From Dryococelus australis (Eukaryota > Arthropoda > Insecta > Phasmatodea > Phasmatidae): a stretch of 64,000 bases of DNA. Within the stretch, counting starts at the first letter, position 1, and each line of letters starts with the position of its first letter. The DNA is taken from contig CM057002.1 in assembly GCA_029891345.1 (NCBI GenBank), positions 61,060,777 to 61,124,776 on the forward strand, read 5' to 3'. A model generated the notes under the pieces. The model saw only the letters and a program-made list of their open reading frames with translations. It did no database searches and was not told where the DNA came from. The translations under genes were made by a program, and so were the position numbers. Below are positions 1 to 10,865 of the stretch, piece by piece.

Positions 1-96
1 ACTCGGTGCGCCCGTTTAACTATAAGCAGTTAGGGCCAGTGACTGTTTCTGAGGTTGATTTTAAGAGTGCTCACTTAATCTTGAACAGCCTTTAAA
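1..96 (+). mobile_element. Right end of a long-form MITE-C
   Basis: This stretch aligns almost base for base with 6203-6309, the right third of the complete C copy at 5876-6307. It ends in the family terminus (TTGAACAGCC, then TTTA). The left part lies outside the window. Non-coding. Confidence 0.75.
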
Positions 97-131
97 GATG
101 AGGTAGACCAAGTTTCGCCAGCGCAACTGTA

Positions 132-1945
132 GGGGCCCGTTTCACCAACAAGGAATAAACTAGGTCTTGTAAAGCGATACGTAAGCTTAAGTGGCGCTTA
201 AGGATGACGAGATGTTTAACCATTGTAAAACTCAGTTTTATAAGCGCGTCTTAGCTGGGCGTTGCTTAAAAAAAAACTAGTTGCAAATATTCTCGTGTTG
301 GTAGTGATGCATTGTGGTCATGTGACTAAACGAACCAATGAAAATCATTTCAACGAAAGGAAAAAAAAAAAAAAAAAACAATTTATCCCCCTGAAATGTT
401 GTGTTTACTTTTGTTATGAGCATACGAATCCCAACCAAATAATATTTTGTAATAAAAAATTAAAACTTTATCGTTTGCCTGACGAATAATAAGAATCAAT
501 TAAAATTAATGTCACTGCATATACGGAAAAGATACGTGTACTCGATTTGTTCAACTAACTACGCATATCGAAATTCATTTATGTTGAAATTACGTTCGTA
601 AATAGGTAAGTTTTTTAATTTTTCGAGGTTAATTTATAATAGTGGAAGTGCTGTGTTGCATTTCTGTGATTTTTATGATCTCGTTTTAATTAATTATCAT
701 TGCCTATGTGATTTTTCGCAGAAAAACTTACAACGATCTATATTAGGCCTGGGCTGTTTTTTTTTACTAGTGGGAATGTTCATTGTTTTATGTTTTATCT
801 ACTCGGGTAATGTTTTATACTCGTTACATATATTTAAGTAGCGTTCGTCAATCATTTATATATTAAATGATTTATAAAAATAATAAGTTAGGTTAGTGAT
901 ACATTTTAAATTAAACTGTTGTGTTGTTTAGGCACTGATTATATATTAAAGTAATGTAAATTCCGTGTAAAAATCGTATTGCCCTCAAAAACCAACACTG
1001 GGTCTACATTTACTGCAGTCTACAAGGCCATCCCAAATTTTCCTACTTAATAGAACTGTTTTACGTTCTACGCACGACATTACTGCTATGTTTTAAAGAT
1101 TCGGTTTGGCTTTCATCACTAACAAGAATTGAACTTTCTGAAATTGTGATAGTTTGTTGATAATAACATTGACGATATTCATGTGCAATTTTGAAACGCC
1201 CAGTGCCCAAATTTGAATAAATATGATTAACACCAGTCAGTCACACCTGTATGAAATCTTTAATTGGGCCCTCGTTTACTTTTATAATTCAAAACAAAGT
1301 CGAATTTGTACCAAACTTGTACTGCAAACTTGCCATGCGTGGTAAAAAAAAATGTAGGTGTAAATGCATTATACTATGTCAAGTCTCGAATTCAATCAAA
1401 GTAATAATATATTTCTAGGCCTACATATCGTAAGTTACATACATGCAGTGTAGTGAAGGCAAACATTTTTTTCCATTTATTTCAAATAGGTACTTCCGTA
1501 GCTTATGAGTCAATAAAATAATATTTTATCAATCAGTTACCTGCTTTTGCACTCAACTTCCTATGTATATATTGGGCTCGCCTCTTGAAAATACGTGGAA
1601 TATGTACTGTACATATAATGTATATATGTCTGCCACGAGTTTTGTTTTCGACCATCGTTATAGGTCATTTCAGCAAATAAAGACTTGCACCCAGAGTCAG
1701 TAACTTCGATACACAATAATTTCTTGTTTTTATTTATAAAAATTTTTAATTCATAAAACTAAATACTTTATAACACATTTGGGGTTATCTACGCACAACT
1801 TTTTCAGTAGCAGCCATTTCTCTTTTAATTTGTTTACAATTATTTAAGCAGAGCTTAAAAAGAGTTAGGCATCCTATTTCGGCTGCCTAAACTAAGAGCT
1901 GCTTAAAGAAATTTTAAGAAGAGCTTAAAATTGGTGAAACGGCAC
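132..1945. mobile_element. Non-autonomous PIF/Harbinger-like element
   Basis: The left end reads GGGGCCCGTTTCACCAA. The right end is its near inverse, TTGGTGAAACGGCAC at 1931-1945. Both ends are followed inward by repeated gcttaag/cttaagc motifs. GGGCCC-type termini with such subterminal repeats are typical of PIF/Harbinger MITEs, but I see no clean 3-bp duplication. A second right-end-like sequence (GTTGGTTAAACCGGCTC) lies at 2001-2017, so two related insertions may be stacked. The interior is AT-rich with no transposase. The 62-codon frame at 653-841 is low-complexity and not believed. Confidence 0.5.
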
Positions 1946-2020
1946 AAGGCGCTAGGGACAGCTTATTCAGTGTTTAAGTAGCTCGTAGATTTTAAGATGT
2001 GTTGGTTAAACCGGCTCTTA

Positions 2021-2910
2021 GAGTTACATTTTCAACAACAGTGATGGACGTGCTTCGTTTACATTTAAATATTCAACAGACACACTCTTTTTTGTGAGTA
2101 AAATTATCCGACGTGTTTTAATATATCTAAGTTGCATTACAAGCAATTTAGAGGAAGTGCACAAACATCTCGAGGCACTTAACTTTACGCAGACGGCGCT
2201 TTAACATCAAATCCTGGCCACGTTGTTTATGATAGTGCTATTGGCAGAGAAGCAGTCCAAGTGCTGCTACATGGAGAGTAGCTCTTGCGCATTTCACATG
2301 CACGCTTCACTCCATCATTTTCTTCCTACAAAATTATACGCCCGTCTTGACTGTGCACGCCAAAATGCAACTGAACTAAAGTAGCCCAGAAGGCGAGGAG
2401 AATTAACGCAAGGGTACATTAACGAGTGCTTCAACGAGGCTGAGATCGTTTTAACTGATACTGGCTACTGCAAAGTTGATTGGGACGCTCGGAGCGAAAA
2501 CCGACTGACTTGCTGTCCTTGAATACCACGAACCAAGAGTATCAATAACCACGGTGAAAACGGCCAATCATGATCTTAACTTGATGGCGGGTGGGAGGAG
2601 GTGGGGGAAGAACGACACAAGTATCACTGCACCGAAACCCACACTTTCTTGGGAATAGCCACGAAAAAACCATCTAAAATGGTCGAGTATGAAAACAGCA
2701 TGCAAGTGCGCGGGTAACTATCACTTAGTATTAATTATACAGTGATTAAATTTTGTGTGGAATTATTTGTGTCTGCACAATCAGAGTTTCGCGAAAAATA
2801 ACTTGATTGAAACCAAACATCTCGACAATGCAGAAGAGACATCTCTGTTGTTTGAAGATGTAGAACCACAGAGTGCTGAGCAATACAGAGGTGAAACAGC
2901 ATCTAATGAC
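2021..2910. other. No recognised feature
   Basis: Mixed-composition DNA with no frame above 60 codons, no RNA gene and no repeat family that recurs elsewhere in the window. Confidence 0.5.
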
Positions 2911-3152
2911 TAAGAGTCATGAAGAATTCGCGGATTCATTTTGGGACAAGCTAGAATTCAAAATACATTAGTTTATATAACTTAAGCCATCGGTCCACAC
3001 GGTGTACGACACCTCATGGTGAACAGTGTCCAATGTCGCGTCTTCCATTGTGACAGCAGACAACCAATGTGCAGTTGGTATATTCATATTGGTACACAAG
3101 ACTGCAGAGTCTAGCCTGCAGGTCATTGAACTCGCGAATTTCACAGGTCTCT
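2911..3152 (-). mobile_element. MITE-B (hAT-like)
   Basis: Left end TAAGAGTCATGAAGAATTCG and right end CGAATTTCACAGGTCTCTG form imperfect inverted termini matching the B copy at 13396-13633. The shared interior includes an ACCAATGTGCAG block. The right-hand 40 bases (tagcctgcaggtcattgaac) are also the subterminal module of MITE-A. Non-coding; the frames across it are chance. Confidence 0.75.
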
Positions 3153-3231
3153 GTAATGCCGCACTTTCCAGCACAAAACGGTGTCTCTATCAAAGGAATT
3201 GCTGGAACGTCGTTCGCCAGTTCGCACCTGT

Positions 3232-3253
3232 TAACCCCCTCCCCCCCCCCCCC
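3232..3253. repeat. Poly-C tract
   Basis: A near-pure C run abuts the truncated 5' side of the following SINE. Confidence 0.9.
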
Positions 3254-3423
3254 AGCCAGCAGCCCAGGCGACCGTGTTCAATCCCCGCTGCCGGGTCACT
3301 CCCGAATTCTCGCAACTGGGAATCGTGCCCGGATGACGTCGCTGGTCGATTGGTTTTCTCGGGGATATCCTGTTTCCCCCTCGGCTCTCAAGACCTCGTC
3401 ACTAAGAGCTGCCTAAGTCTCTC
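3254..3423 (+). mobile_element. SINE-1, 5'-truncated
   Basis: It starts inside the tRNA-like head (B box gtgttcaatcc). It continues with the body tctcgcaactgggaatcgtg, the central ggttttctcggggatatcct, and the tail ggctctcaagacctcg...gagctgcctaagtctct. The A box is missing and a C tract takes its place. Part of the middle domain (CCCTTTCATTCCG) is deleted relative to 4554-4755. Confidence 0.85.
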
Positions 3424-3439
3424 CTCTCAACTCAACTCT

Positions 3440-3631
3440 TAGCAACTTACCCCGTCTCTAACGACCTCGTTATCGACTAGACGTTAGGCCATGCCTACCT
3501 AAAGAGGCCTAACGACTTACTATCTCGGCTAGACGTTAGGCCATGCCTAATTAAAGAGGCCTAACGACTTACTATCTCGACTAGACGTTAGGCCATGCCT
3601 ACCTAAAGAGGCCTAACGACTTACTATCTCG
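3440..3631. repeat. 52-bp tandem array, three units, seeded by a SINE-type tail
   Basis: Units start at 3476, 3528 and 3580, are 52 bp each and nearly identical. Each contains the inverted repeat CGTTAGGCC...GGCCTAACG with a 15-nt loop. The flanking 3455-3480 reads like the arthropod SINE tail motif ACCTCGTTATCGACTAGACG, and each unit carries a relative of it. Inference: a SINE tail next to copy 3254-3423 was amplified locally. Confidence 0.85.
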
Positions 3632-3933
3632 TCTTCAAATCCCAATCAAGATTACACATAACGTATAAATGGACAACATTACAGTAGCTTTTCGAGTTTT
3701 AAATTTATTTCACGTAGTTACATCACCTACACTGAAGCTATATTTAATTTGCCGTGTGTGCTACAAAATGTGCAGTAAACAAACAAAAATAAAAGAGATT
3801 TATACAGAAACCACCTGTAAAGTTATTTAATCAATTGCAATTATAGCTTGAAATATCTCATATCATAGCAGATGAGAAGACAGTAGCGAAATAACGTCAC
3901 TGTTTCATTGCTGTGGGCGTAGTCATTGTGTTA
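3632..3933. other. No recognised feature
   Basis: AT-rich single-copy-looking DNA between the tandem array and a MITE. Nothing identified. Confidence 0.5.
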
Positions 3934-4231
3934 TAGGTAATGATATGAACATTTCACGAGTTTATTTCAGAACAAGATAGACGTCAAACACGTATACACT
4001 GAAGTTGATTTTGCAATTGGGTCGCAGTTTATTAGACACGTCCTGGATGAATCTGAGCCAATAGCAGACTTGCAAGGAAACAAGTAGCGAGTGCCATACT
4101 GTCAGGTGTGAGTAACACTGGCTGCTCTATGGGACGGCAACCAATGAACAAACGTCTGAGGCTCAAGTGTGCAAAGGACTATGGAGTCTAGCCAGTAGGT
4201 CATTGAACTCGCGAGAATTTTCCTATCCCTT
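3934..4231 (-). mobile_element. MITE-A (hAT-like), degraded
   Basis: In reverse orientation it carries the A interior: caattgggtcgcagtttatt, gccaatagcagacttgcaag, ccaatgaacaaacgtctgag. It ends GCGAGAATTTTCCTATCCCT. The left terminus (TAGGTAATGATATGAAC) is diverged. No clear 8-bp duplication is left. Confidence 0.8.
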
Positions 4232-4324
4232 GTTATTGGCGTGCCTCTTCGCCACGTGAGCGCGAAGCTTTAGCACAGAGTACAAAGTATCTACAGATGT
4301 GAAACAGTCGCTTTCACCACAAAA

Positions 4325-4545
4325 TTCAGCCGCACGTGCCAGCAAAATGGCGTCACTGCCCAGCAACATGTTGGAACACCGTCCGCCATCAACGCCTGAT
4401 AACCTAATGGCCAACCGGAACTCCACCAATAGAGAACATTTCGCCGCATGAAGTAGCCAATCATACACAAAGCCCGTACCCAGAGACTCGCAAAGCCAAT
4501 CAGAGTTTGGGTGCGCCCACATCAAAGGAAGCGGCAAATCATTTA
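4325..4545 (+). repeat. Repeat D (CCAAT array)
   Basis: It matches D at 50870-51135 in order: gccagcaaaatggcgtcac, ttggaacaccgtccgcc, ccaccaatagagaac, gtagccaatcat, cccgtacccagagactcgc, agccaatcagag, cgcccacatcaaagg. CCAAT boxes recur about every 40 bp. No terminal inverted repeats are recognised, so the class is unknown. Confidence 0.7.
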
Positions 4546-4553
4546 ATCATCAG

Positions 4554-4755
4554 GGGTCCGCGGTGGTTTAGTAGCTAGACTACTCGCCTCCCGCCAAGGT
4601 GAACTCGGTTCAATTCCCAGCGGGATAGCTCCCGGACTTTCGCATTTGAGAACGATGCCACTGGTCGGCGAGTTTTCTCGGGGATATCCCGTTTCCCGAG
4701 CCCTTTCATTCCGGCTCAATACCAACCTCGTTTCGCCCTCATCGGCTCTCAAGAT
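4554..4755 (+). mobile_element. SINE-1, near full length
   Basis: The tRNA-like head carries A box-like tggtttagtagctagac and B box-like ggttcaattcc. It is followed by tttcgcatttgagaacgatg, the central gttttctcggggatatcccg and the end atcggctctcaagatgg. It stops where a TTAA-type element (G) begins. Confidence 0.9.
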
Positions 4756-4765
4756 GGGTTTACAT

Positions 4766-5042
4766 ACCCATTCAGACCCAATGTACACAATTGTGTACAT
4801 TACATACGTGTAGGTAATATTTGGCCTGTACTGCACAGTGCGAAGCTCGACGACCAATGATCTTATTTGTGGGTAAATGATTCGCAGACCGTCTTACTGG
4901 TCTAGGTCATAATTGGTTTATTTTACTGTAGCCTAACATATAGTCTACAGTTGACTGGCTGTGACAACGAAAAAAGTCCTGTGTCGACTCAAGTACAGTA
5001 CACTTCATACATTTTTTGTTTGCAACACCAGAAACCGTCAAT
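4766..5042 (+). mobile_element. MITE-G (TTAA/piggyBac-like), diverged
   Basis: Collinear with 61606-61911: CCCATTCAGACCCA start, the palindromic gtacacaattgtgtac, ggtcataattggtttat and tttgtttgcaacaccagaaa. The right end is decayed. The TTAA target is clearer in the other copy. Confidence 0.65.
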
Positions 5043-5333
5043 TAACCCGTTCGGTCGCGCATTAATTTCCGAGTTGGAGCGTTGCAATCACGTAATTTTT
5101 TGCTATACACTGTACTTGTGTCCAGTAATTTCTTTTCCCACCAATAAACAACGTGCTGCTTGTTCGACGGTATTGACGGTATTGGCATTAACCCTCCATG
5201 TCAAAGACGCGTGCAGGAAAGTCCACTAATAGCATTAGCTTCAACAAGACTGGGCCCTGCCGTGTACATTTCCCGTCATAATTTTCACTCATTTGCAACG
5301 TGTCCACAATTGTGGATGCGGTGAGTGAACAGA

Positions 5334-5794
5334 TTAACACATTGAGGTCTGCGCACATTTACTGGCGTTTAAGACAAATTAGAAGTGAGTTACCTATATC
5401 CACTATTGCAAGAACACCGGTTCTGTTTGTGTCTCTGCTAGGACTCACCATCGTCCTATTGGTCCATACCACACAAGACACTACCCTGCACTTCACAGAA
5501 TTCATTATTGGCCGGTCATCAACCAATAGGGAGCCGAGCTCATATTGATCTAATCCAATGTCCTTTATCGTATAAAAAGATTTACAATAAATCCCGCCCC
5601 TTTAAGTGGTTATAAAAAAGACATTATATCTTTATCAATATCATTGCTACTGCGATGTCGTGCTCTTGTAAGGTCGTGTTAATCACTAGCCAAACAAAGA
5701 CTGCACGTCCATGCGAGTTTTGTTCTGAACAATAAAGAAATTTTCAAATTACCTTTGCTCGAGCTACACTCCAGCATAGTTTACAAAGTGTTAA
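5334..5794 (+). mobile_element. MITE-F (TTAA-flanked, piggyBac-like)
   Basis: TTAA at 5334-5337, then CACATTGAGG; the right end is CAAAGTG then TTAA at 5791-5794. TTAA duplications with short inverted termini suggest the piggyBac superfamily. The interior has several CCAAT/ATTGG motifs followed by tatcgtataaaaagattta, a promoter-like arrangement. No transposase. Confidence 0.75.
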
Positions 5795-5875
5795 AGTGGT
5801 TGTGGGAGGGTTATGGGCAGCCCTAATCTCTTCAACCAATCACTAACTCGCCACTTTGTGTGTGTACTATATCTA

Positions 5876-6307
5876 TAGGCTGTTCACGGTTAAAGTGAGC
5901 ACATTTGAAAGCCCTGCTTAAGATCTACTTGTATTCACGTTGTGTATTCTTCCGCCTTACGGGAAATTAGCATTGCCATGTGCCTCGTCGCTTTCTTCAT
6001 GCGTCGGTCAGTTGAGAATATGGAATTATTATAAAAGTAAATATGTTACAATTCTGGGAATTTTTACGCTTAGATGCATTAAAAAAACAGGAAGGGAAAT
6101 AAATAATTTAAGTTATCGCAGATATTTACCTAACACTTTTTATGTGACGTTAAGATATGGAACTACGCCCCCCCCCCCCTCCCCCATGGTTACCAACTTC
6201 ACTGGGAGCACGTCACTCGGTGCGCCCGTTAAAATATATGCAGGTGAGAGCAGTGACTTTTTCCTAAGGTTGATTTCAAAAGTGCTTTCTTTATCGTGAA
6301 CAGCCTT
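5876..6307 (+). mobile_element. MITE-C long form, complete
   Basis: TA, TAGGCTGTTCACGG, subterminal gtgagcacatttgaaagccc, AT-rich core, catggttaccaacttcactg, then CGTGAACAGCCTT and TA. The TA target with mirrored ends suggests a Tc1/mariner-type non-autonomous element, though the superfamily is inferred only from that. It contains a poly-C tract near 6169-6185. Confidence 0.8.
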
Positions 6308-6503
6308 TACTCCGCAGCACAGTACACTCGGCCAGACGTGTCCTGAAGGTCGCGGTCTCCATGTTTGCAGAGAGGCGCCGTCGCTACGTCGCTTCATTAG
6401 CAAGACCACTTCGCGCGTTAGGCTCGCTTCCTGTGTGCTCGGGTACCAGACCGTGCGAAATTTCGCCGTGCTCTGGCAACAGCAACTTTGCAAAATACCT
6501 TTT

Positions 6504-6742
6504 CAGGCTGTTCGCGGTAATGTGAGCACTATTTAAGGCCCTTCTAAATTTTTCCTTTCATCCAATTTCAATTTTCCTGCTGCTTTTTAATATACACATT
6601 GCAATGTGATCAATAAACACAGTGTATACATTTCACCGCACTTAAACTTTAATTCCTGGGTCTGGATTAAGACATATTTATAAGTGGGTAGTGCTTGTTG
6701 GGAGGGCCTTAAAAAAATGCTCACTTTACCGTGAACAGCCTA
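6504..6742 (+). mobile_element. MITE-C short form
   Basis: CAGGCTGTTCGCGGTAATGT to CACTTTACCGTGAACAGCC, then TATA. The interior (aatatacacattgcaatgtg, cacttaaactttaatt) matches other short copies at 15829 and 53170. Confidence 0.85.
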
Positions 6743-6744
6743 TA

Positions 6745-8200
6745 GGCGGTTGGCGGCCAATTTCAACCGAAGAAGCAAACAAACGTCTACTTTCCTTTCG
6801 CCTGTGTGCATGTAGAACCTCGCAGAAGTAAAACATTTCAAAGAGTCCCATTTCGTGTCTGAAATCACGTGACAACAGCCCTTAACTGGCTCAGCGCCCT
6901 AGAAAGTGCATCTGGGGCATCTGGGTCAATGAGTCTCTGTCCGGTGCCTGGACGAACATCCGCCTTCCTGAACACACATCAGAGTTCAGGACCCATTAGA
7001 TTGTCTTTCATATCTCTTAAAGAAATTATTTTCATAAAAGGTAAATAGGTTTAAATTAGTAATAAAGTATTAAATTACTTCCATCAAAATTATACCCTAT
7101 CCCCCCAAATATAACAAAATTTTAATTTAATTTAACTGATTATGTAAGAGAGTTCACGAATTTTAATTGGGATCAATGTGGGGGAGGGGGATTAAAAATG
7201 TGCCCAACGATCCCCTTTTCGGCCACTACCTGACAAGAGAAATGAACACCATTGTATATAGGGACGCACATTAATTAACTTTAATTGAAAAAATATAATA
7301 GAGTTTAGTTATGGCCAATGGCCGAGCACTGATCAAATTTGTAATATCTTTGATGTTGTTGCTGTTGTTCGAATTCATGGCTATGGCACGAATGCATCCT
7401 TGAATATTCCCTTAAAACCAGGGCACATGTCTCATGCTCTAGATCGCTTTTCGATGCTCTACTGTTCGTTGCTGTTTGTTCACTTTTTAACCCGTTGTAT
7501 CTCATATTGTTATATGTGGGAGGATCGGAGGATGAAACTGTTTGCTTGCAAAAGAAAAACGTAAACAAACACGCGGAATTTCCGTTTTGGCTCCGGTGTA
7601 AATAACAGAAACTTGCACATCGATCGGCCTGTAATCGAGATACAAACCAAAAAAGGTGTCCGAATTCAGAGAGGCACACTTCTTCAAGAAGGGGACAAGG
7701 GCTTATATCTCGCGAAGGGTGTAAGGGGAAGTGGACCCGGGCGCAAGGCGGCGAATTCAGACACTTCCCCTGTTAACGTTTTCAGTCATGGTGGTCTATA
7801 GGATACAGACTGTTGCGAACAATTATATTTAAAATTCGACATCCTACTCAGAGGAACCTTGAATTTAATACGGGAAGTCCCTCGCGTTTTCAGAGACGTC
7901 ATTCGTCGTTGAGTTTATATTCCTCACTCTCGTTAATAGCGCCATCTGGCTCAAGTGCGGTAATCAGGTGAAGTGTGGTGCAACGAGAGACATTGGAAAA
8001 GAGGACAGACAACGACGGATGGTACGAGACGACGGCAGACAAGGTGTTATTGGTGTGAATGGATATCATCAAAACACAATCACATATGTATTGGTCCCGA
8101 CATGTAACAGAGCATTTGGCTGATACGAGTACAGTACCAAAGTAAAAAAATAAATTGTTCGTTGCAATGAATAACACTATATTTTATGCGTCTGAAAGAA
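6745..8200. other. No gene; one small inverted repeat
   Basis: Nothing coding. 6755-6795 (ggccaatttcaaccgaagaa) resembles 8210-8240, hinting at another old repeat. 7724-7733 and 7762-7771 form a perfect 10-bp inverted repeat (AGGGGAAGTG/CACTTCCCCT) around a GC-rich loop. Confidence 0.5.
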
Positions 8201-8250
8201 TTGAGCAGCTGACGGCCGATTTCGGCCAAAGAAGCAAATAAATTTCAGTA

Positions 8251-8363
8251 GAAGGAAAAGGTGTGTTCGGGTGTAAGGGCACCAGTCATCGGAATGCCAG
8301 TGTAGGAACAGCTCCTACGCTCCTGTGCCCCGTGCCCTTGCGCCCGAACATAGTTTTCCCTTC
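8251..8363. repeat. 32-bp-stem hairpin with an inner hairpin
   Basis: 8251-8282 (core GTTCGGGTGTAAGGGCAC) pairs with 8332-8363 (core GTGCCCTTGCGCCCGAAC) with a few mismatches. Inside the loop GTAGGA (8302-8307) pairs with TCCTAC (8313-8318). It may be a small foldback element or the core of one; no promoter or miRNA-type mature arm is evident. Confidence 0.7.
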
Positions 8364-8700
8364 TATTGATTTTATCTTCGCCTCCACTCATGTGCCGATA
8401 GGTAGACACCCGGAAATTCCACGGATTCATCCGGCACAATCCTTTGTGTACTCCAGCATCAGTTAGTAATACGTTGGCTGTTACTCCAGTTTAACACCAG
8501 ACCAGGTAGCACGGGATTCGGTCGTTGCTTTCGTTGCGTCTCCTTTATTGGCGGAAAGTCGTCCGAGGATTGTCCCTCAAACTTAAGTACAATAGAAGCA
8601 ACGACAAAAATGCACGAGTGGATGAAGTGTAATTCGTCCTGAAACGAACCTGTGAAATTTTCGGATCTTTGCCATAGGTCATCGTAGATGTATGGAAAAA

Positions 8701-8983
8701 TAGGGATAGGAAAAAATAGCGTATTATATCTAGGACACGATAGATTTCAAACGCGTGTTCACTGAAGTCATCTTTGCAATTGGATCAGAGTTTGTTAGAT
8801 ACGCCCTGAATGACTCCGCGCCAATAGCCGAATTGCAAGGGAACAAGAAGCGAATCCCGTACTGTCAAATGCGGTGTAACGCTGGGGCAACAGCCAATGA
8901 ACAAACATCTGAGGTTTGACTATACAAAGGATTTTGAAGTCTAGCACACAGGTCATTGAACTCGCGAAATTTTCCTATCCCTA
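8701..8983 (-). mobile_element. MITE-A (hAT-like)
   Basis: TAGGGATAGGAAAA at the left and GCGAAATTTTCCTATCCCTA at the right. The interior is the reverse complement of the copies at 42351 and 51346, including agccaatgaacaaacatctg. The flanks no longer show a matching 8-bp duplication. Confidence 0.9.
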
Positions 8984-9239
8984 ATAATATCTCAACGGGT
9001 CTGTGTTGATTGAAGTGAATGATCAGCCGACAAGGTTACGGGGTGGGGGTAGAAGTCGATAGTTGGGATAGTTGTTCCTTGTTCAGTTTCGTTCGTTTTG
9101 TTGTTTCTCTTCAAACAGACCAAGCAATAAAACAGTGAACGTTGTTGTCAGGACTAAGTGCGTACGTGTTCACATATTAATATATTTTATGTATGTATTT
9201 GCGATTAGTATACAATACCTTAGTCGTTTTCCAAACGCA

Positions 9240-9516
9240 TATACTCTAAAGAAATTATCCGCAAATTTCCCACATGAGTGTATACATAGAGTGAGAAAAC
9301 ACGGATGGTAAAATGATTTCCCATTCGTGATAGGTTCTTACATTTTCTCAGGAACCAGTGAAATCCTTAGGGAAATTACCAACTTTGTATATTTGCGACG
9401 CTAAACATTCCATATTTGAAGACAGCTGTATGGTACTATTTTCATACGATATATGGGTTAAAAACGTAGAATTCAATTTAGGAAGTTTTCCAGAAATTCT
9501 TTTTAGACTGCAGTAG
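9240..9516 (+). mobile_element. MITE-O
   Basis: Collinear with 21307-21553: gggaaattaccaactttgta / gggaagttatcaacgttgta, gctaaacattcc / gttaaacattcc, ttaggaagttttccagaa / ttaggaagtttaccagaa. The inverted termini of about 10 bp (CTACACTCTA type) are clear only in the other copy. Confidence 0.65.
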
Positions 9517-9953
9517 AAATAATAAGATGTTTATTATTGTCTCAGTTTTCCATTCAGTGTTGACATTTCACGTTTATTTGTTAGTTTCAGCGACTTCGGT
9601 GTGTTTCTGATGTGGAACTTGACAGCGAAGCTCTGATTTTGTCTGGCAAGCCGCGACCGCTACGTTCAGGAAGTTCATTTTCGCAGCCTCCGTCAAAACA
9701 ATAGCTTCAAACAGTCTCCTTCTGTCTTCTGGCGCCCTTCCCTTTCAGCATCTAGCGGGGGAGGCTGCTGGAAATATCTCGATTTAGAAGCACAGACACA
9801 GGAGTTCCAAGAATTACGCTGGCACGTCTGTCAAAATGACTTGCTACCTCTACGAGCAACATAATCTCGCGTTTTAATAAGTAGTGATCGCAGTTCATTT
9901 CATCGAAAACAAAAAAAGTAAACCAAATAAAAACTTAGCATACGCTCAATAAG

Positions 9954-10233
9954 TAGGGATAGGAAAATTTCGCGAGTTCAGTGACCTGTAGGCTAGACTC
10001 CACAGTTCTGTGTACTGGAGCCTCAGCTGTTTGTTCATTGGCTGCTGTCCCAGTGTTACCTCACCCCTGGCAGTATGGGATTTACTACTTGTTTCCTTGG
10101 AAGTTTGCTATTGGGTGAAAGGCGCTGAGGGTGTATATAATAAACTGTGCACGAATTGGAAATATGACTTCACTGATGTGTGTTTGCTGTCTAACTTGTC
10201 CCGAAATTAATTCGCGAAGTTTTCCTAACGCTA
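9954..10233 (+). mobile_element. MITE-A with intact 8-bp target duplication
   Basis: TAGGGATAGGAAAATTTCGC at the left and TTTTCCTAACGCTA at the right. The flanks are tcaataag at both 9946-9953 and 10234-10241. An 8-bp duplication with TAGGG termini indicates the hAT superfamily. CCAAT motifs and a TATA-like gtgtatataataaactgtgc lie inside. Confidence 0.92.
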
Positions 10234-10241
10234 TCAATAAG

Positions 10242-10729
10242 GTTCATATATAGTAGTTGGCCAGTGTGTTTGACATACATGGAACAGCTTTCAAGTCGCA
10301 TTCCCAGAGTCCTTAGAATTTTATGTTTCGTTCTAGCGAAAACTAAACGAAAATAACTTATAGATATGGTGAATTCCTTTCCAGACTGCAGTATGCATGG
10401 GCTGGCAAACTAAGTTTGGCTCTTACAAAAAAAAAATTGTAGAAATTTTTAAAGAATGTCTATTCACGGACAGTATTTAAGAAATTTCTAGCGTCCTTCA
10501 GTAGTCTTGAGAAATTCTTGTTACAAAAAAATTGATATGAATTCTCCGGTGAATGTTAACGTATCCGACGTGCAGTTACACTTTCATATTTGCTATCATA
10601 CCATAACATGAGGTCAATGCTGTAAGTCTAACAGACGAGATTTCCGAAGAACAGACCGGTTCAGTGCTAATCGAGAGGTGAAACAGCTACTTATTTCAAC
10701 ACACACCAGGGTCACTGGCCTGCAAAATG
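10242..10729. other. No recognised gene
   Basis: AT-rich. Part of 10300-10420 (cagagtccttagaa, cctttccagactgcagtat) weakly echoes MITE-O, but the boundaries cannot be set. Confidence 0.4.
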
Positions 10730-10865
10730 TTGGAATGAGGTTTGTTTATCAGCGCTTCGTAACCGTCATGCCAGCCGGCAAGTCAGCCAAGAGGGAACCT
10801 TTCACAGCATGCAGCATCCAGGCAGATACGAGGCCCGTACCCAGAGCTTCACGCAACCAATCAGC
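10730..10865 (+). repeat. Repeat D, right end abutting a SINE
   Basis: ttggaatgaggtttgtttat, tcatgccagccggcaagtca, ggcccgtacccagagcttca, then cgcaaccaatcagcgagg follow the D order. The sequence then passes into SINE-1. tctactctcaccgtg at 11108-11122 may be the displaced rest of D. Confidence 0.6.

Noticed and set aside
653-841. 62-codon membrane-like peptide
   Set aside because: Hydrophobicity follows from T-rich sequence within a MITE; no start context or homologue recognised.
3026-3442. 138- and 115-codon frames in two phases
   Set aside because: They run through MITE-B, a C tract and a SINE; two phases being open together argues against coding.
3476-3631. CRISPR-like repeat array
   Set aside because: Units are contiguous without variable spacers, and the DNA is eukaryotic; it is a simple tandem repeat.
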